Notes: generated by a model from the sequence alone, not told the origin. Counted from the stretch's first letter, positions 44,100-56,665 are shown. The stretch: 64,000 nucleotides of DNA from Lineus longissimus (GCF_910592395.1 NC_088313.1:11012937-11076936), one strand, 5' to 3'. A program made the numbers and translations.

Positions 44100-44730
44100 A
44101 GGCAAGGGGTATGGTGATGTAAGAGACGTCATCATGCCTGATGTCACAATCAAGTAAGAGACCGCATTGTCGCCTGAATGATATGAGACAAGAGGGCAAT
44201 GTCACAATCAAGTAAGTGACCACATTGTAGCCTGATCGATATAAGAGAAGAGCATGATGTATGAGACATTATCATGCCTGATGTCACAGTCAAGTAAGAC
44301 TTCGTTGTAGCCTGATTGATATAAGAGAAGCGGGTGATGAAAGAGACGGCATCATGGCTCATGTCACAATCAAGTAAGAGACCGCATTGTAGCCTGATTG
44401 ATATGAGAGTAGAGAGGGTGATGGATGTTAGAGACGGCATCATGCCTCATGTCACAAGCTAGAGACTGCATTGTAGCCTTATGGGAGGGAATAGGGCAGT
44501 GTCACGAGAAGTAATCTAAACTCAAGGTAATGAAGGAGAGATTTGCACTGACGTACTTTTATGACCTTCTGCCCTACTTTAAGACTGTTATAGCTAAAGT
44601 AGTCGTGTTTGGTATCGAACTGAAGATAATGAACAGTAGGTTAGTGCTAACCCATTTTCATTACCAACTGACCTACTTGGAAACGGTTACTGCGAAAGGT
44701 GTCATCCATGTTTGATATCAAACTAAGAGT
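44100..44730 (+). repeat. ~80-bp degenerate tandem array (inverse of 11.9-12.35 kb)
   Basis: GTCACAATCAAGTAAGAGACC-type units recur near 44144, 44202, 44283, 44363 and 44451, each with GCATTGTAGCCTGATTGATA. A second half runs from 44500 to 44730. The reverse complement matches 11930-12350 closely and 15085-15250 in part. The 2.7-kb element is inserted at its right end. Confidence 0.7.
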
Positions 44731-47397
44731 TTTTAGCTCAGCTGACAAAATCAGCGGAGCTAGTAGTATAGCTGTTCAAATGGTGTCCGTCCTGCAATCC
44801 ATCCATCTAGGGACCCATCTGTGGACAAAATTGGACATTTCTGACCGGGAAGGCCTAGCCACTTCGTTGACGGTGCTAAATTAGGAGTTGCCCAAGGTGA
44901 ACTCAAAAAACGAAAAATCGGCGCGATCCGACCTGTATTAAGAGAATGAGGTCATTTCGCGTTTAGATTTCTTTCCCTTTTTACCTCGGTCCACAGAACA
45001 AATATTGTTTTCAAATGTGGCTGAATATTTTTAAATATTTTTTCATTTTTTACTTTTAATGGAATTAATATAGTTTTCACCGCCAGTTGGCGCTGTAGGC
45101 ACATTGCCTGAATTTTGGCGATTTCAAATTTGGCGGTGGCTTAACTTTTTTGCAAGCAGTGCCGCTGATTGGCCGATCGATAGAAGAGATGCCACCATAT
45201 AAAAATGGCGGTAGTCGCTGCTTCAATGAAGGTGAGTGAACTTTCTCATGTTCAATCGGTTGATACTCTTTTAATCAACATGACCATGTACCTGAAATTT
45301 GTTTATGTACTGAAAAGAGTCTATATAATTCAGATTTATCAATAGTTTTTTATAATATTCCGGAAATTTTGTGCACAAATTAGCGGAAGTTGGTGCTCGT
45401 CTCATGTCATTTTAGAGCGAGAAATTTGTTTCCATCGATCTCGACCACTGAAAAATCGCCTGCATAGCTTCGAATTTTTGTGAAAATAAGTATCTGAACT
45501 TGGTTTCAAATAGTCTAGAGAGTTACCTTTGTTGTGATACATATGGTATGTGATAAATATTTGTGGAATTTGTGAAATTCGGTTTTCAAACGTGCCGATG
45601 ATGCAAGCGATCTCGCGTGAATTTTGCAAGTCCTGATATGTCGACCGGGTGTCAAAAATCACTCGCCTAAATTCAATTCAAAGATCGAAAATGATATCTG
45701 AACTTAGTTTCAAATAGCCTACGCAATTATCATTTCGGTGATATATAATGCATGCATGTAATAATTGATTAATCTACCTAAAACACGCAATTAAAACGGC
45801 GAAAGATCGTGATAAACACTCTGGTGGCGGTCCGACTAAATAATGACCGGTAGGGCCCGGCGTGTGGCGGAGAAAAAAAGGTAGCGCCCGGAGGTTGAAA
45901 CGGGATTTTTATGCACTTTTAATTGTATATATATGTTGTTTAGATGTATTTCTAACAGTTCTGTAACTTTTATGACCAAGCTTGCACCCAAAGTTGATGC
46001 TTGTTTATGGACTGCGCTAGCGACCGGAGAATTCGCCGTCGGCCATTTTGGGACGGTCCCTGAGTTGTTGTGGTTGGCAATTTTGCAACAAATCTCGCCA
46101 TTTACGTTTGTTTACAATTATTTTGAAAGTCACATGACATCGTAGTATGAAATCCACTGCAGTTTCCTTATGCAGCAATGTTCATGTTTTTGGTTGGCAA
46201 TCCTGTACTGTCTGTACACTGCGCTGTGCAGGCTTAGAGTATAACTCAACAGGCCCTCATGATTCATTTGATGGACACCTTATTTGATAGTACCTCATCA
46301 TTAAGTCCACTAGATCCTGTTCTGTCACATGTCGTAGACGATAGACAATTTTCAAAATGTAGTACACCACTCGCTCATGGCTCACATCATGTGGGCACGG
46401 TTGGCTGTTGAGTGTTATGGTTCAGTCTGTAAGACTAATTTAAAGAGGTTACACTTTTATTTTGAATTGGAAAACAACCCCCAGGACTGACTTTTCACTG
46501 AGTGATAAGTGTGCCCTTCGAAGGTTAAGTCTCTTTCTGGATTTGCTTCCATAGATGCCTTGTTCAGGATATCATCTGACCGATGCCTGGTCAAGCACAG
46601 ACTGTATCCGGTGGTGTACATTTCCCCGTCTATGTCACCCTTTTTTATTCAGTCAGTGTTAATTTCTCTTCTCTTTTTTTACAGATTTACTGTTGTTGGT
46701 TATTGCAAGAGGAGTCGTTGGCACATTTCAAGTCCAGGAAAGCACTTGCTGTTCCCACATTCAGAGTAAGGTGTGCTTACTCGTTTTACTGCTTTCCATT
46801 CCTGGAGAGCGTTATCAAATATCTGCCGCAAGGCAACAAATATCTGCCGCAAGGCGCTTCAAATATCTGCCGAAAGGCATCAAATATCTGCTGCACCAAT
46901 AAAGTTCATTTTGTTAACCAACTCTTTATCTTCTTTTCTTCACATACAAAAAAGACCGTCCCAAACATTTGGCTGCATCCACTTCATCAATGTCCAGACA
47001 ACAGTCGGTTCATTTGACCATTGTAAAGCACCAGGCCCCACCTCACAAAATACACTGTAATAATTATGTACCTTGTGTCCATGTGCATGTTATTAGTTCC
47101 ACCTACGCTGCATGAAGACAAGGACTCCACTCTTTGACGTCACCACACAACTCCTTGACGTCATCACACAGCCCACTACTGCAACGGCAATAGAAATGTC
47201 TTTACGTCATATAGCAGGGTGACGTCAACTCAGTACTTCAGCATGCACTGATATAGCAAGAAGGTCTTCGCACCAGCACTTCTGCGTGCTAGACGTTATA
47301 GCTTCACGTTGCCTCATAATAACGGTACCGACACACACTTGGCCCTTGCCTTCACCTATCCATTTCAGCTGAGCGCCAGGCCCTTGGGCCTCTTGTT
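44731..47397 (+). mobile_element. 2.7-kb interspersed element, unsplit copy
   Basis: Starts TTTTAGCTCAGCTGAC with imperfect hairpin, short CATC microsatellite (about 44796-44808), and ends in AGGCCCTTGGGCCT plus CTTGTT. It is the uninterrupted homologue of 1414-4026 plus 9797-9944. Its GATA at 47250-47253 is the empty site for the transposon at 4027-9796. Contains the three TGACGTCA octamers. No protein of known family. Confidence 0.8.
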
Positions 47398-49230
47398 AAA
47401 TAGCGTGGTTCCCTGGAGCATTTTCACATTTTCACAAAAAATGACATGTATTCGTTTTTTGAAAAAAGAGATAGAAAAACTAAAAGATAATGTACTACAA
47501 GTTGTGTTTATTTTGTTCTATGGAAGTGGCTCTACACATCTGAGGGTTTTTTTTCACAAAAATGGTCATCGAAGTCAAATAATCTTTCAAATCATGTCTC
47601 TTGGATGCCCAGATCCGCCCGACCACGTGTACCCCCACGCAGACGACAAAAAGGTGCTAAAATAATCACAGCATGAATCATGTACATCATAGCAGTGCTT
47701 CAACACGTAAACCAATGATCAATGCACGTAGCAGTGCTGCAATACATGTAGTGCTTAGTGGTTTTGCAAGTGACCCTTAGAGGCCCTTTTCCAGACCCCC
47801 TCCTTCCTCAATTCCTCCTCCAATATCTAAGTCTGAACCTCCAAAGTCATCAACACAACTATCTGAATTGTCCTTGTCTAAATCCAGCTGCTGTAACACA
47901 TCGTCGACTCCAAAATAAGCCATTGTCCTGCCACACAATAGCTCCACAATGGCGTGATTTGCAAAATGTCAACAAACCTTGGTCCCAAACAGTTTCCTTC
48001 CTGGTACCTGAAAATGAGGTTGGTCTCACTCCACAGTTCCCAGGTATTTTTCCATTTATGATTTATGCGGTCGGGCGGTTGCGGTCGTCCAGCGAGAAAC
48101 GGGCAGGGCGGTTCCGGGCGTCTAGGAGCTAAAGGGATAACCCGTTAAATGTTTAGTAAAATTTTGAAAAGCGACCGCACAGTGTTTAATTGTTTCAGGC
48201 ATAATTGCTTTTTGTTGGAAACAATTGTTAAAATCTATAAACATTGCTCCAAATCACTCTTCATTATTTTAATATGAAAAGTCAAGGACTTAGTGAGCCC
48301 CCCTTTAGGTCGGGGGAGCATCCCCGAACCCCCCTACGATAGCGTAACGTTTTTACCCCTTACAATGGAGGGGAAACCCCCCATGTTGGGACCATTCTTA
48401 GTTCCTTCCGACACATTTTTGTTTTGGTAATACATTGTGATTGTCCTTATTCATGCGCGGCCAAGCCCTAACCGTAGTTCCTAAAATCATTGATTTCTCG
48501 GTCCTCACAGTATGTCAGTGTTGATTTAGCAGTTGTTTTGGCAAAGGGATGTTTTTATGGAGTTCCTGAAACCTAGAGCGCTACTCAATAGGCGGCTAGC
48601 AAGAAACTACGCGTTTACTGTTGTTGCCGACGTATGTGTACACTGAACTTGGGATGTGCGTCGGCCCCGTTTTGAAAAGCCGTCCAGTGCCAGTTGTTGC
48701 GTTTTTCGCTGATTTGTGCAAAATTCAACATATCTCAAAAGTTCAATGGTTGACCCTCGATTTTTTTTTTGATTGTTGTGTAGCGTAAGCAACTGTCTTT
48801 CATGGGGGAATGGTCACTGTAAGAATTATTCAGGAAGAAATGTATAATATTTTTTGGGGGTTTTCGTGATTGTCTGGCCCAATTCGCAATTGGCAATATT
48901 GCCATTTGGGATGGTGAACAGAGCTAGGAGCAAATGCAACGCTTATGATTTATTTAAAGAAATAAAATGCCCGATTTAACATCCTGCAGAATCAGAGGAA
49001 TCGGGTATTTCCAGTGATATACGACACAAATGGGTTGTCTTCATGCATTCACTTTGGAAATGCATTTTAAAATAGATGTTACGTCCTGTTAATGGGGAGA
49101 GCATGCCCCGCACAAAACAGTGAACTCTTCACTGTCTCCATTTTCCGCTTACACAGTGGACAGTTCACAGTTGGCCAGATGCTTTCGCCGTCTATTATCC
49201 GCTTCTTGAACTAACAATGAGTGGGCCCAT
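47398..49230. other. Non-coding stretch, no gene recognised
   Basis: Contains a short region of C and G runs at about 48296-48396 (CCCCTTTAGGTCGGGGGAGC, CCCCGAACCCCCC) that looks like an interspersed repeat fragment. Other reading frames are unsupported. Confidence 0.3.
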
Positions 49231-50290
49231 ACGTGAGACAATAAGTTACCAGATTGTGACTCGTGGCTGTGAATGATAGGACCCTGACCCCTGATCACTG
49301 CCAAACTTTATATGTGAGACAAAAAGTTACCTGATTGTGACTTACGGCTGGGAATGATGGGACCCCGACCCATGACCACTGCCAAACTTTATATGTGAGA
49401 CAAAAAGTTACCAGATTGTGACTCGTGGCTGTGAATGATAGGACCCCGACCCATTATCATTGCCAAACTTCATACGTGAGACAAAAAGTTACCAGATGGT
49501 GACTCGTGGCTGGGAATGATAGGACCCTGAACCATGATCACTGCCAAACTTCATATGTGAGACAAAGAGTTACCAGATTGTGACTCGTGGCTGTGAATGA
49601 TAGGACCCCGACCCATGATCACTGCCAAACTTCATACGTGAGACAAAAAGTTACCAGATTGTGACTCGTGGCTGTTAATGATAGGACCCCGAACCATGAT
49701 CACTGCCAAACTTCATATGTGAGACAAAAAGTTACCAGGTTGTGACTCGTGGCTGTGAATGATAGGACCCCGACCCATGATCATTGCCAAACTTCATACG
49801 TAAGGCAAAAAGTTACCAGATTGTGACTCGTGGCTGGGAACGATAGGACCCCGACCCATGATTACTGCCAAACTTTATATGTGAGACAAAAAGTTACCAG
49901 ATTGTGACTCGTGGCTGTGAATGATAGGACCCTGACCCCTGATCACTGCCAAACTTTATATGTGAGACAAAAAGTTACCTGATTGTGACTTACGGCTGGG
50001 AATGATGGGACCCCGACCCATGACCACTGCCAATCTTTATATGTGAGACAAAAAGTTACCAGATTGTGACTCGTGGCTGTGAATGACAGGACCCCGACCC
50101 ATGATCACTGCCAAATTTCATACGTGAGACAGAAAGTTACCAGATTGTGACTCGCGGCTGGGAATGATAGGACCCCGACCCATAATCATTGCCAAAATTC
50201 ATATTTGAGACAAAAATTTACCAGATTGTGACTGGCGGCTGGGAATGACAGGACCTAACCGCCCCAACCCTTCATACTCCTGGCACATAG
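49231..50290 (+). repeat. 81-bp minisatellite, about 13 units
   Basis: The unit starts GTGAGACAAAAAGTTACCAG and includes GTGACTCGTGGCTGTGAATG and GACCCATGATCACTGCCAAA. Unit starts are near 49234, 49314, 49395, 49476, 49557 and so on, period 80-81 bp. Units differ by point changes, and pairs of variants recur (the CTGATTGTGACTTACGGCTG variant occurs near 49330 and again near 49978), suggesting block duplication. The final unit near 50204-50290 is degraded. Not a CRISPR: units are contiguous with no unique spacers. Confidence 0.9.
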
Positions 50291-51725
50291 GGGAAAAAGG
50301 TCTCTTATTGTGACATGTTGTTGGAAATGATACCGCCTGTAGCCGCCCATCCTCACTGCTAAAATGAAATAAAAGAGTCAAAATTTCAAGTTCAAATTGT
50401 CTATACGGCTACAGTCAAAAACTATATATAGAACAAATTAAAAACACGTGGTCATTCAACAATATTCCAGATTATCATACCACATTAGTATGTGAGCCAA
50501 TCACGTCGCGTCATTCACGACCACGTGCCATGCGATAATTTTGACTATTCCACGGCATTATTCCACGGCTGACATCATCGATGACGCGATATTGCAAATG
50601 GCGGCCATTAAGATTTCGACGAAATCGGCGATAAAAAACAGCATATTTACGGCGTTTTAAGCCAGGAAGTTGCACAGTGATGCTGTCAGGGTCTTGAATT
50701 ACACCCACAAAGTAGGTAGGTTGCATTGGGTGGGACTGTTACATCCACGAACAGAAAGTACAAGGCATTCAAGTTGGGCCTGGACTCGCTTCAAACAAAC
50801 ATCGTCTGCTAATGTAAACACACACTGTCTACAGTACATAATGTACACGTCTTGGCTCCATACATGATTTGCGTATCCGCCGATTAAAAATCACTTTGAC
50901 AGTGGTTTGGGTCGCTGTGCAAAACCTGCTGGGCCGATTTCTTCAAGGTTTGGTTTAAAGTATGAGGTATGATAAAATGACATGCAATATTTATATAATA
51001 TTCAATGGTATTCTTCGTTGCGCAGAGAATGTGCGCAAAAGCAAACACACAGTCGAATGTTCACTGTTTAATGCGATATCGACAACAGTGAAATGCTCTA
51101 CTGTTGTATAGTAGAGAGTACGTCATCATCGCGTACATTTGGGGAAAACTCCCTAACGAGACTGGAGCAGACGCCTGAAAGTAGTTTAATATTTGGCCGC
51201 TAGGGTGCAGAATGTCGCCCACCTGAATTTTTCACGCTACTATATCTAAATAGAGATAGTTCTAGTTTGTGATTCATTTGATACTTCAGATTTGGGCAGC
51301 AGATTAATATAACTTCGTCATCAGTGTGGTTTTAAGCAGGAAAAACATATTTGTTTTTCTTAAAGTGCCTTTTTTGGACGGGTGTGTGTGATTAGATTAT
51401 TTTGTTTATGTCACGTGACCTCGACCAGGTTGACACAAAATTGAAATAAACCACCCTTTTCTGTCATTATTTAGGACGGATATTTCCCCAATGAAAATAT
51501 AAATATAATAAGCCAATTTCTTAGGCATATGTAGCGAATTCTCATGAAGATTTAAATTAATTTCAACCAATGGGATAGCAACCACCACCGGAAGAGTGCG
51601 GAGAAATCGGTCAAGTAAACTGAGTTAATTCAGCGCCATTTTGAAAAAAAAAAAAAATAGATTGTAGCCTATGCAATTTACTCTCGTCATTTCTCGTCAT
51701 TACTCCCGCACACGCGTGTATCTTA
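50291..51725. other. Non-coding stretch
   Basis: No family recognised. A homopolymer A run lies at about 51645-51658. Confidence 0.3.
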
Positions 51726-51752
51726 AGAGCCCCACCTAAGAAGGGGGGCTTA
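51726..51752 (-). other. Hairpin downstream of the Helitron helicase relic, possible element 3' end
   Basis: AGCCCC (51728-51733) pairs with GGGGCT (51745-51750). It lies about 80 bp beyond the helicase stop codon, read on the - strand. Helitron-type elements end shortly after such a hairpin. The exact terminus is not proved. Confidence 0.4.
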
Positions 51753-51831
51753 TTACTATCATAACCTGCGCTCCGCATGAAATATTTGAGAACAGGTACA
51801 GTGTCAAGATGTTTATATTAGTGGAACGTTC

Positions 51832-53535
51832 CTACAGTATTTGTTGATACACAATATTTTGTGTGATGGCGTCTTCGGCTATGAATCCTTGTTTTGTTGT
51901 TGTATTGATTTGCACTGTAATGTCCTGAAAGTGTTTAGCCCTTGAGAAAGCGACATATAGTTGTCCGTGGCTGAAAACTGACTGTGGAAGGAATATACCA
52001 AGCTTGTCAAAGGTTTGTCCTTGCGCTTTGTTTATCGTCATGCAGTAACTGACCCTTAGTGGGAATTGAGTTCTTTCAAGAATGAAGGGCAAGTTCACAT
52101 CTGAGGGAGCGAGTTTGATTCTTGGGATGAGTACATAGTCACCCTTGTTTGCGCCAGTGAGGATTTCTGCATCAATTACATGTGTGTGAAGTTGTCGCAC
52201 AATTAGTCTTGTTCCGTTGCATAATCCTCTTTTTATGTCCAAGTTGCGCAGTAGCATGACAATGACCTGTGGTTTGAGTATGAGGCGATGTGGTGGCATG
52301 CCTGTGGGTGTGATGGATTTTAAGAATTCTAGTGGGTACTGTTGTGCTTTCTGTTCGTCTTCGCAGATGACTCTGTCTGCACTTGTGTAGATTTTGGGTG
52401 TGCCAGGTAGTTTTTTTGTAATGCGAAGAGCGTGGTCGTTTGTGGGAGTAAGGATGACAGTGTTTGTTAGATTCCTTGGATCCTGCAGGATTTGAAATAC
52501 GTTTTCTGTTATGTTGTCTTTGACAATTGTGCATTCCTTTGGTATTCGGATTGAATGTGGAATATCTGGATGAGAATTGTCAAGTTGTCCATTCCCCAAC
52601 TGAAGCAACTATTTTTCAAACTGTTGTTGGTCTTGTTCTGCTCGCACGTTTTTGGTAAGGTGGTAAATTGTGAACAGTGGCCATAGGGTGGAGCGTTTCA
52701 GGCAACTTTCGATTATCACTGCTGGTGGTTTTCTTGGGACAACTGGGAGGACTTTTTGGAAGTCACCGCCGAGGACGAAAATCTTCCCGCCAAAGGGAAC
52801 ATCTACACCCATAATGTCTTGTAGCATTTTGTCGATCGCTGTTAGAGCATTACTTGGTATGCCTTGTCTATTATGAAGAGTGAAACTGAGCGTAGGAATT
52901 TTGCATGATTGGATGTTGGCTACACATTGCATGCACTGGTATCGAGTACTGGAACTGGCAGCTTGAACAAATTATGAACTGTGTGTCCTCCTTTTAGGAG
53001 TGTTGCTGCTATTCCAGTCCAAGCGCATGGTGCAACTACATGTTGTTGAGCACGGAATGTTGCAATGAGTGTATTGTAACAGGTGGTTTTTCCTGTTCCT
53101 CCGGGACCGTCTAGGAAATATCTTCTGCATTTTGGATGCTGTGAGGTTTAAGGAATTAATACCGAGCTGGCGGTCATTGGTTGTATAATCAAGACTGCTC
53201 GGGTAGACCGAAAATGCAGTCCAAAACCTGAGGCGCTTTGCCGAGGGTTTTGGACGTAATTTGTCTGCTAAAATTCAGAATTTTATACCTACCCAGGCGG
53301 TCATTGGTTACGATACCAAGACCACTCCGATCAAAACGAGGCGTAATGTATTTTGTATAAGAAACAATTATATACTGTGACTGAGGCCTTTTAGAATGTG
53401 AGGTTGGCTTGGTCATGGAGTATTTTGTCGATGAATTGGCGTTGCTCATCATCGAGTATTTGCGATAGTCTCTCAGCTTCTTGGCGTTCTGCGTCAATGT
53501 TGTAAATGTGATTTGTAAAAGTGACGTAGTCATTT
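51832..53535 (-). pseudogene. PIF1-type helicase of a Helitron, C-terminal part, decayed
   Basis: Order on the - strand: ILDDEQRQFIDKIL (about 53415-53460), Walker A LDGPGGTGKTTCYNTLIATF (about 53055-53113), FIIDKAYQ at the Walker B site (about 52858-52881), GGDFQKVLPVV (about 52742-52775), then GLCNGTRLIV, YCMTINKAQGQTFDKLGIFL and GQLYVAFSRAK near the end (about 51937-51970). These are the standard motifs of the PIF1/RecD helicase fused to Rep in Helitrons. Damage: the 248-bp foldback insertion with 9-bp duplication between the first two motifs; TAG near 52934; a frameshift near 52860; TAG at 52609-52611 (in frame); Walker B Glu replaced by Lys. The Rep/HUH domain is absent from the window, so the copy is 5'-truncated. 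Confidence 0.85.
53149..53396 (+). mobile_element. Foldback element, short copy (248 bp) inside the helicase
   Basis: The 9-bp sequence TGTGAGGTT flanks it (53140-53148 and 53397-53405). It starts TAAGGAATTAATACC and ends GGCCTTTTAGAA. It is an internally deleted version of 42387-43033 in opposite orientation. A 9-bp duplication is typical of Mutator-like elements, but TIR similarity between the two ends is weak. Confidence 0.8.
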
Positions 53536-54171
53536 GTCAAAAACAGCTAAAACATTATATGGTAAAATTTGACACGATTTACCCTTTAAGATCTGCATCT
53601 CCCTGAAGATTTCCAGGTATTCCTATAGTGTATAGACTTTTGGCAAAAGAGATACAAAAAGTTGAAAATGAAGTACTACAAGTGATATTTATTTTGAAGC
53701 TAACAATCATACCTACAATATGATATCATTAATTTTTCATTTTAACCCCCTGGTATCGACAGCATTAACCCTCTCAGCAATTTAGTGAAAATTCATTAAA
53801 AGGTCTGTAGTAAACAATAGAATCAAAAGAAGTTCCTACCTAATCAAAAAAATCCACAAAGAAATCCTAATGTACGATAATCCAACCTAATATCGACCGA
53901 AAAACACAACCCAGCAGTCTCCTTTACATGAATACATGAATGGGGTCAGGAGGCTGACTCGCCAACTCGCTATAGCCCTGTATTACTCTGTATAATGTAC
54001 AGCAACTCACCTAGGGACGAGTTTATTATGGAGATTACACTCTAAGCGTCGCCCCTGTGGTGTTACTTTTCTTCTCGGCCGCTTGGATATCATAGGGCAT
54101 TAGTTTTAAATACCAGCGGCTACGGGCGGTATAGTGAGATCAAGCTCGGGCAGCTACAGGAGCTAAAGGGT
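53536..54171. other. Non-coding stretch
   Basis: AT-rich, no recognised gene. The Helitron 5' portion is not visible here. Confidence 0.3.
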
Positions 54172-54239
54172 TAACCAGGATGAATTCCTAACCACCAAAT
54201 ATCTATACGGTGAGTACAATGGCCCTTGGCCGTTTCATT
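54172..54239 (+). repeat. Orphan 3' end of an AGCTCAGCT-family HINE-like repeat
   Basis: ACCAAATATCTATACGGTGA, then GCCCTTGGCCGTTTCATT, matches the 3' end at 31508-31556. Confidence 0.65.
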
Positions 54240-54283
54240 TGGCACTTGCAATTCCATTTTGGCTTAGGATTTTTATGTTATTT

Positions 54284-55370
54284 TTTGGCTCACCTCGAGA
54301 GCCTATGCAATGATGTGGCATTCGTCGTCGTCGTTGTCCACTGGCGGCGTATATTAACGCAGCACGTTCCGTAACCGCTTGAGGTCTGTACTTAAAACAT
54401 TTCCCTTGGGATTCACACCTAATTTTGTTCCAAAATTATTTTGGTTTGGCCACCAGAGGGCAAAATGCAAAAACAGAAAACATGCAATAGGACCCGTGAT
54501 TTTGGTCGGATTTCATGAACATTTTTTGTAGGTCCTCCTATTAAAGATACGTCATATATCATACAGATTTTTGATTTGACCCACTTTTCAAGGTCACAGA
54601 GGCAGGCATGTTGGTGATCCTATTTTTCCTACTTTTCCTACTTTTTTACAATTTTTCCTAAACTCCTACTTATTCCTTATTTTGACCAATTTCTGCTGAA
54701 ATTCCTAATAAACCCTTATTTTCTTGTATTTCCGATGAACTGCGTGGGTAATGGTGTCGTCAATGAAGCACTTGACATGGATTCTGCTGCTAGATCACCT
54801 CTGTTGCGTAGACTCGCTGGCATAAACACAAACGAAGTCCATCAGAGTGTAGTCTCCTAAAGTTTCAGAAATCTACATTAAGATGGTGGGTGCCTGCGAA
54901 CCTTGCTCTTTGGTCCCTAAATCAAGTTATGCTCAATCCATGTCAAGTTCAAGTTTGACACCCTTCACCCGCCATGTCATCAACTTTTGATCTGACCTGA
55001 GTTAAGTTGAGTAAGTAAAATGTTTGTGAAAAATAAAAAGGTGAGAAAACTCCTAAATTCCATTTCTAGGACGTTATTTAAAATACAAAAACTTTAATAA
55101 AACTTCCTACTTTTCTCCTTATTTTGAAGCTTAAAAATTCCTAATAAAATCCTATTTTTGAAAAATGAAATTCCTACTTTTTTTTTTATCCTACTATGGC
55201 CCAGAGGGTGGCCAACATGCCTGCAGAGGTCAAAGCTAAATCTCTGATAGGTGGCATGTTTTGTTTCTATTTGAGCTAGAAGGTTCTTAACCAGTGTAGA
55301 CATGTATCAGGTGACCCTCTATACTACCCCCAAAATTTGGACCACTCGGACACTTTTCTCGGAGAAATAC
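54284..55370 (+). mobile_element. HINE-like repeat (GGCTCACCTCGAG variant), split by a small TIR element
   Basis: Opens with a T-run, GGCTCACCTC-GAGAGCC, and a short GTCGTC microsatellite (about 54326-54338). One core unit follows with TTTGGCCACCAGAGGGC and the AAGGTCACAGAGG block. The unit is broken at 54602 and resumes at 55224 with AGGTCAAAGC and the AGCTAGAAGGTTCTTAACCAG type of core, also seen near 13588. Confidence 0.6.
54605..55222. mobile_element. ~0.62-kb TIR element with TCCTACTTTT-rich interior
   Basis: Ends are GCAGGCATGTTGG and its inverse CCAACATGCCTGC. The flanks read CACAGAGG and CAGAGGTC; rejoining them restores the CACAGAGGTCA of the core unit. The implied duplication is 4-6 bp depending on where the 12- or 13-bp TIR is cut. 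The interior repeats TTCCTACTTTT-type motifs on one strand. No gene. Confidence 0.65.
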
Positions 55371-56610
55371 GCAGTTTTTCGATTCCTGTGATCTCGGCCC
55401 TGAGACTTCAAAAGAATCCAATCTGCCAATTTCTTTAAAGGATTGGATGTCAAGATGAGACAAATTAAATTAATACTGATTTGCACCACACGGTGTGCTA
55501 GTGGCCACTGAATGATTTTGGAATTTGAATTTGAATTCCCACTACCGCCAGATGACATCACTTCCTGCGAGCACGTCACGGGTGGGATCCCTGCGCATAC
55601 ATGGCTGCCCATTTAGAATATCTTTCCTGGAGAGGACTGCTTTATAAAATCCACAAAAAAATTTACAAGATGCCGATAAAAATATCATAAGCTGATTTCA
55701 TCAAACATCAATGGGGAGTCAATAAAGTTTTCTGGGTGATTGGTTTTGTTTGATTTCATTGTATTTCCTCGAGAAAAATGCTGGAAATCAGCGAATCGTC
55801 TTGCAATTATGAACTGAGGATATCAGCACTATGAGAGCAGCTGGCAGGGAAACAACAACTAACATGGATAAAGAACTCTAAATTTGATGTTGACTCTGTA
55901 CGAAAATAGGTCATCATACTTTTGAAATGTACATGCAGTGTCATGCATCATTGTTGTTTACAAATGTTCATGCCCAGGCGAGACTTTTTTTATCAGTTGG
56001 TGCTCGGATTTTTGGAGGAATATACTTTTGAGGAGGACGAAAAACAAAAAGAAAACAAAAATGTTTTTTTCCAAAGATTCCGTGGTCTCGAAAAAATGAT
56101 AGGATTTCTCAAAGTCGGAGTGAAGGATAAAGATAAATTTTTTTCCTAAAAAAAGTAGTGCATTTCACATATTGAACAGTCAGCAGCCAGACTCATAACA
56201 ATAGACTGGTTCTCGTCATAATATCTACTGTGGATGCATTAGGAAAGGACAAGAACCAGTCAAGGTCTGGCAGAGCTGGTCTGGCATTCGCACTTTCGAT
56301 TCGAATGATCAATCCGACGAAGCTAATTTTAATTCAATCATGTCGAATTTTGATTTTGAAAAAAATATTTTTGATCTTTTAAGTTACTGTCGGGCGTCGG
56401 AGCTAAAAAAAACCAAACTTTTTTTTAAAAAATCGGTAATGTTCGAATCGGCGGATCCGAGACTGGCTAGATATGAATTTTTTTTTCTTCTTATTTCGGA
56501 CATCGGGAGGTCGGCGGATCCGAGCACCAACAAACAAAAAAAGTCTCGCCCTAGGGTTGTCAGTGTGTTGAAAAAAGTGTTCTCCCGAAACCATTCCTAT
56601 TGCCCCAGAT
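55371..56610. other. Non-coding stretch
   Basis: No gene recognised. GGCGGATCCGAG occurs twice, near 56451 and 56513, next to AAAAA/TTTTT runs. Confidence 0.3.
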
Positions 56611-56619
56611 TGATCAGTG

Positions 56620-56665
56620 ATAGAGGCCCTTTACTTACACCAGGCGGAGGAAGCAACTGCTGGCA
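56620..56665 (+). repeat. Inverted repeat arm matching 60229-60270
   Basis: CACCAGGCGGAGGAAGCAAC and neighbours are the complement of the block TTCCTCCGCCTGGTGTAAAG at 60240. A TTAC insertion distinguishes the two. Could be ends of a larger element or two copies of a short repeat. Confidence 0.5.

Noticed and set aside
47309-48132. 118- and 124-codon frames
   Set aside because: The first starts in the 3' end of the 2.7-kb element and the second lacks any family feature.
49231-50290. CRISPR-like array
   Set aside because: Units are contiguous 81-bp repeats without unique spacers, and the genome is clearly that of an animal.
52670-52876. 68-codon + strand frame
   Set aside because: Antisense shadow of the helicase.
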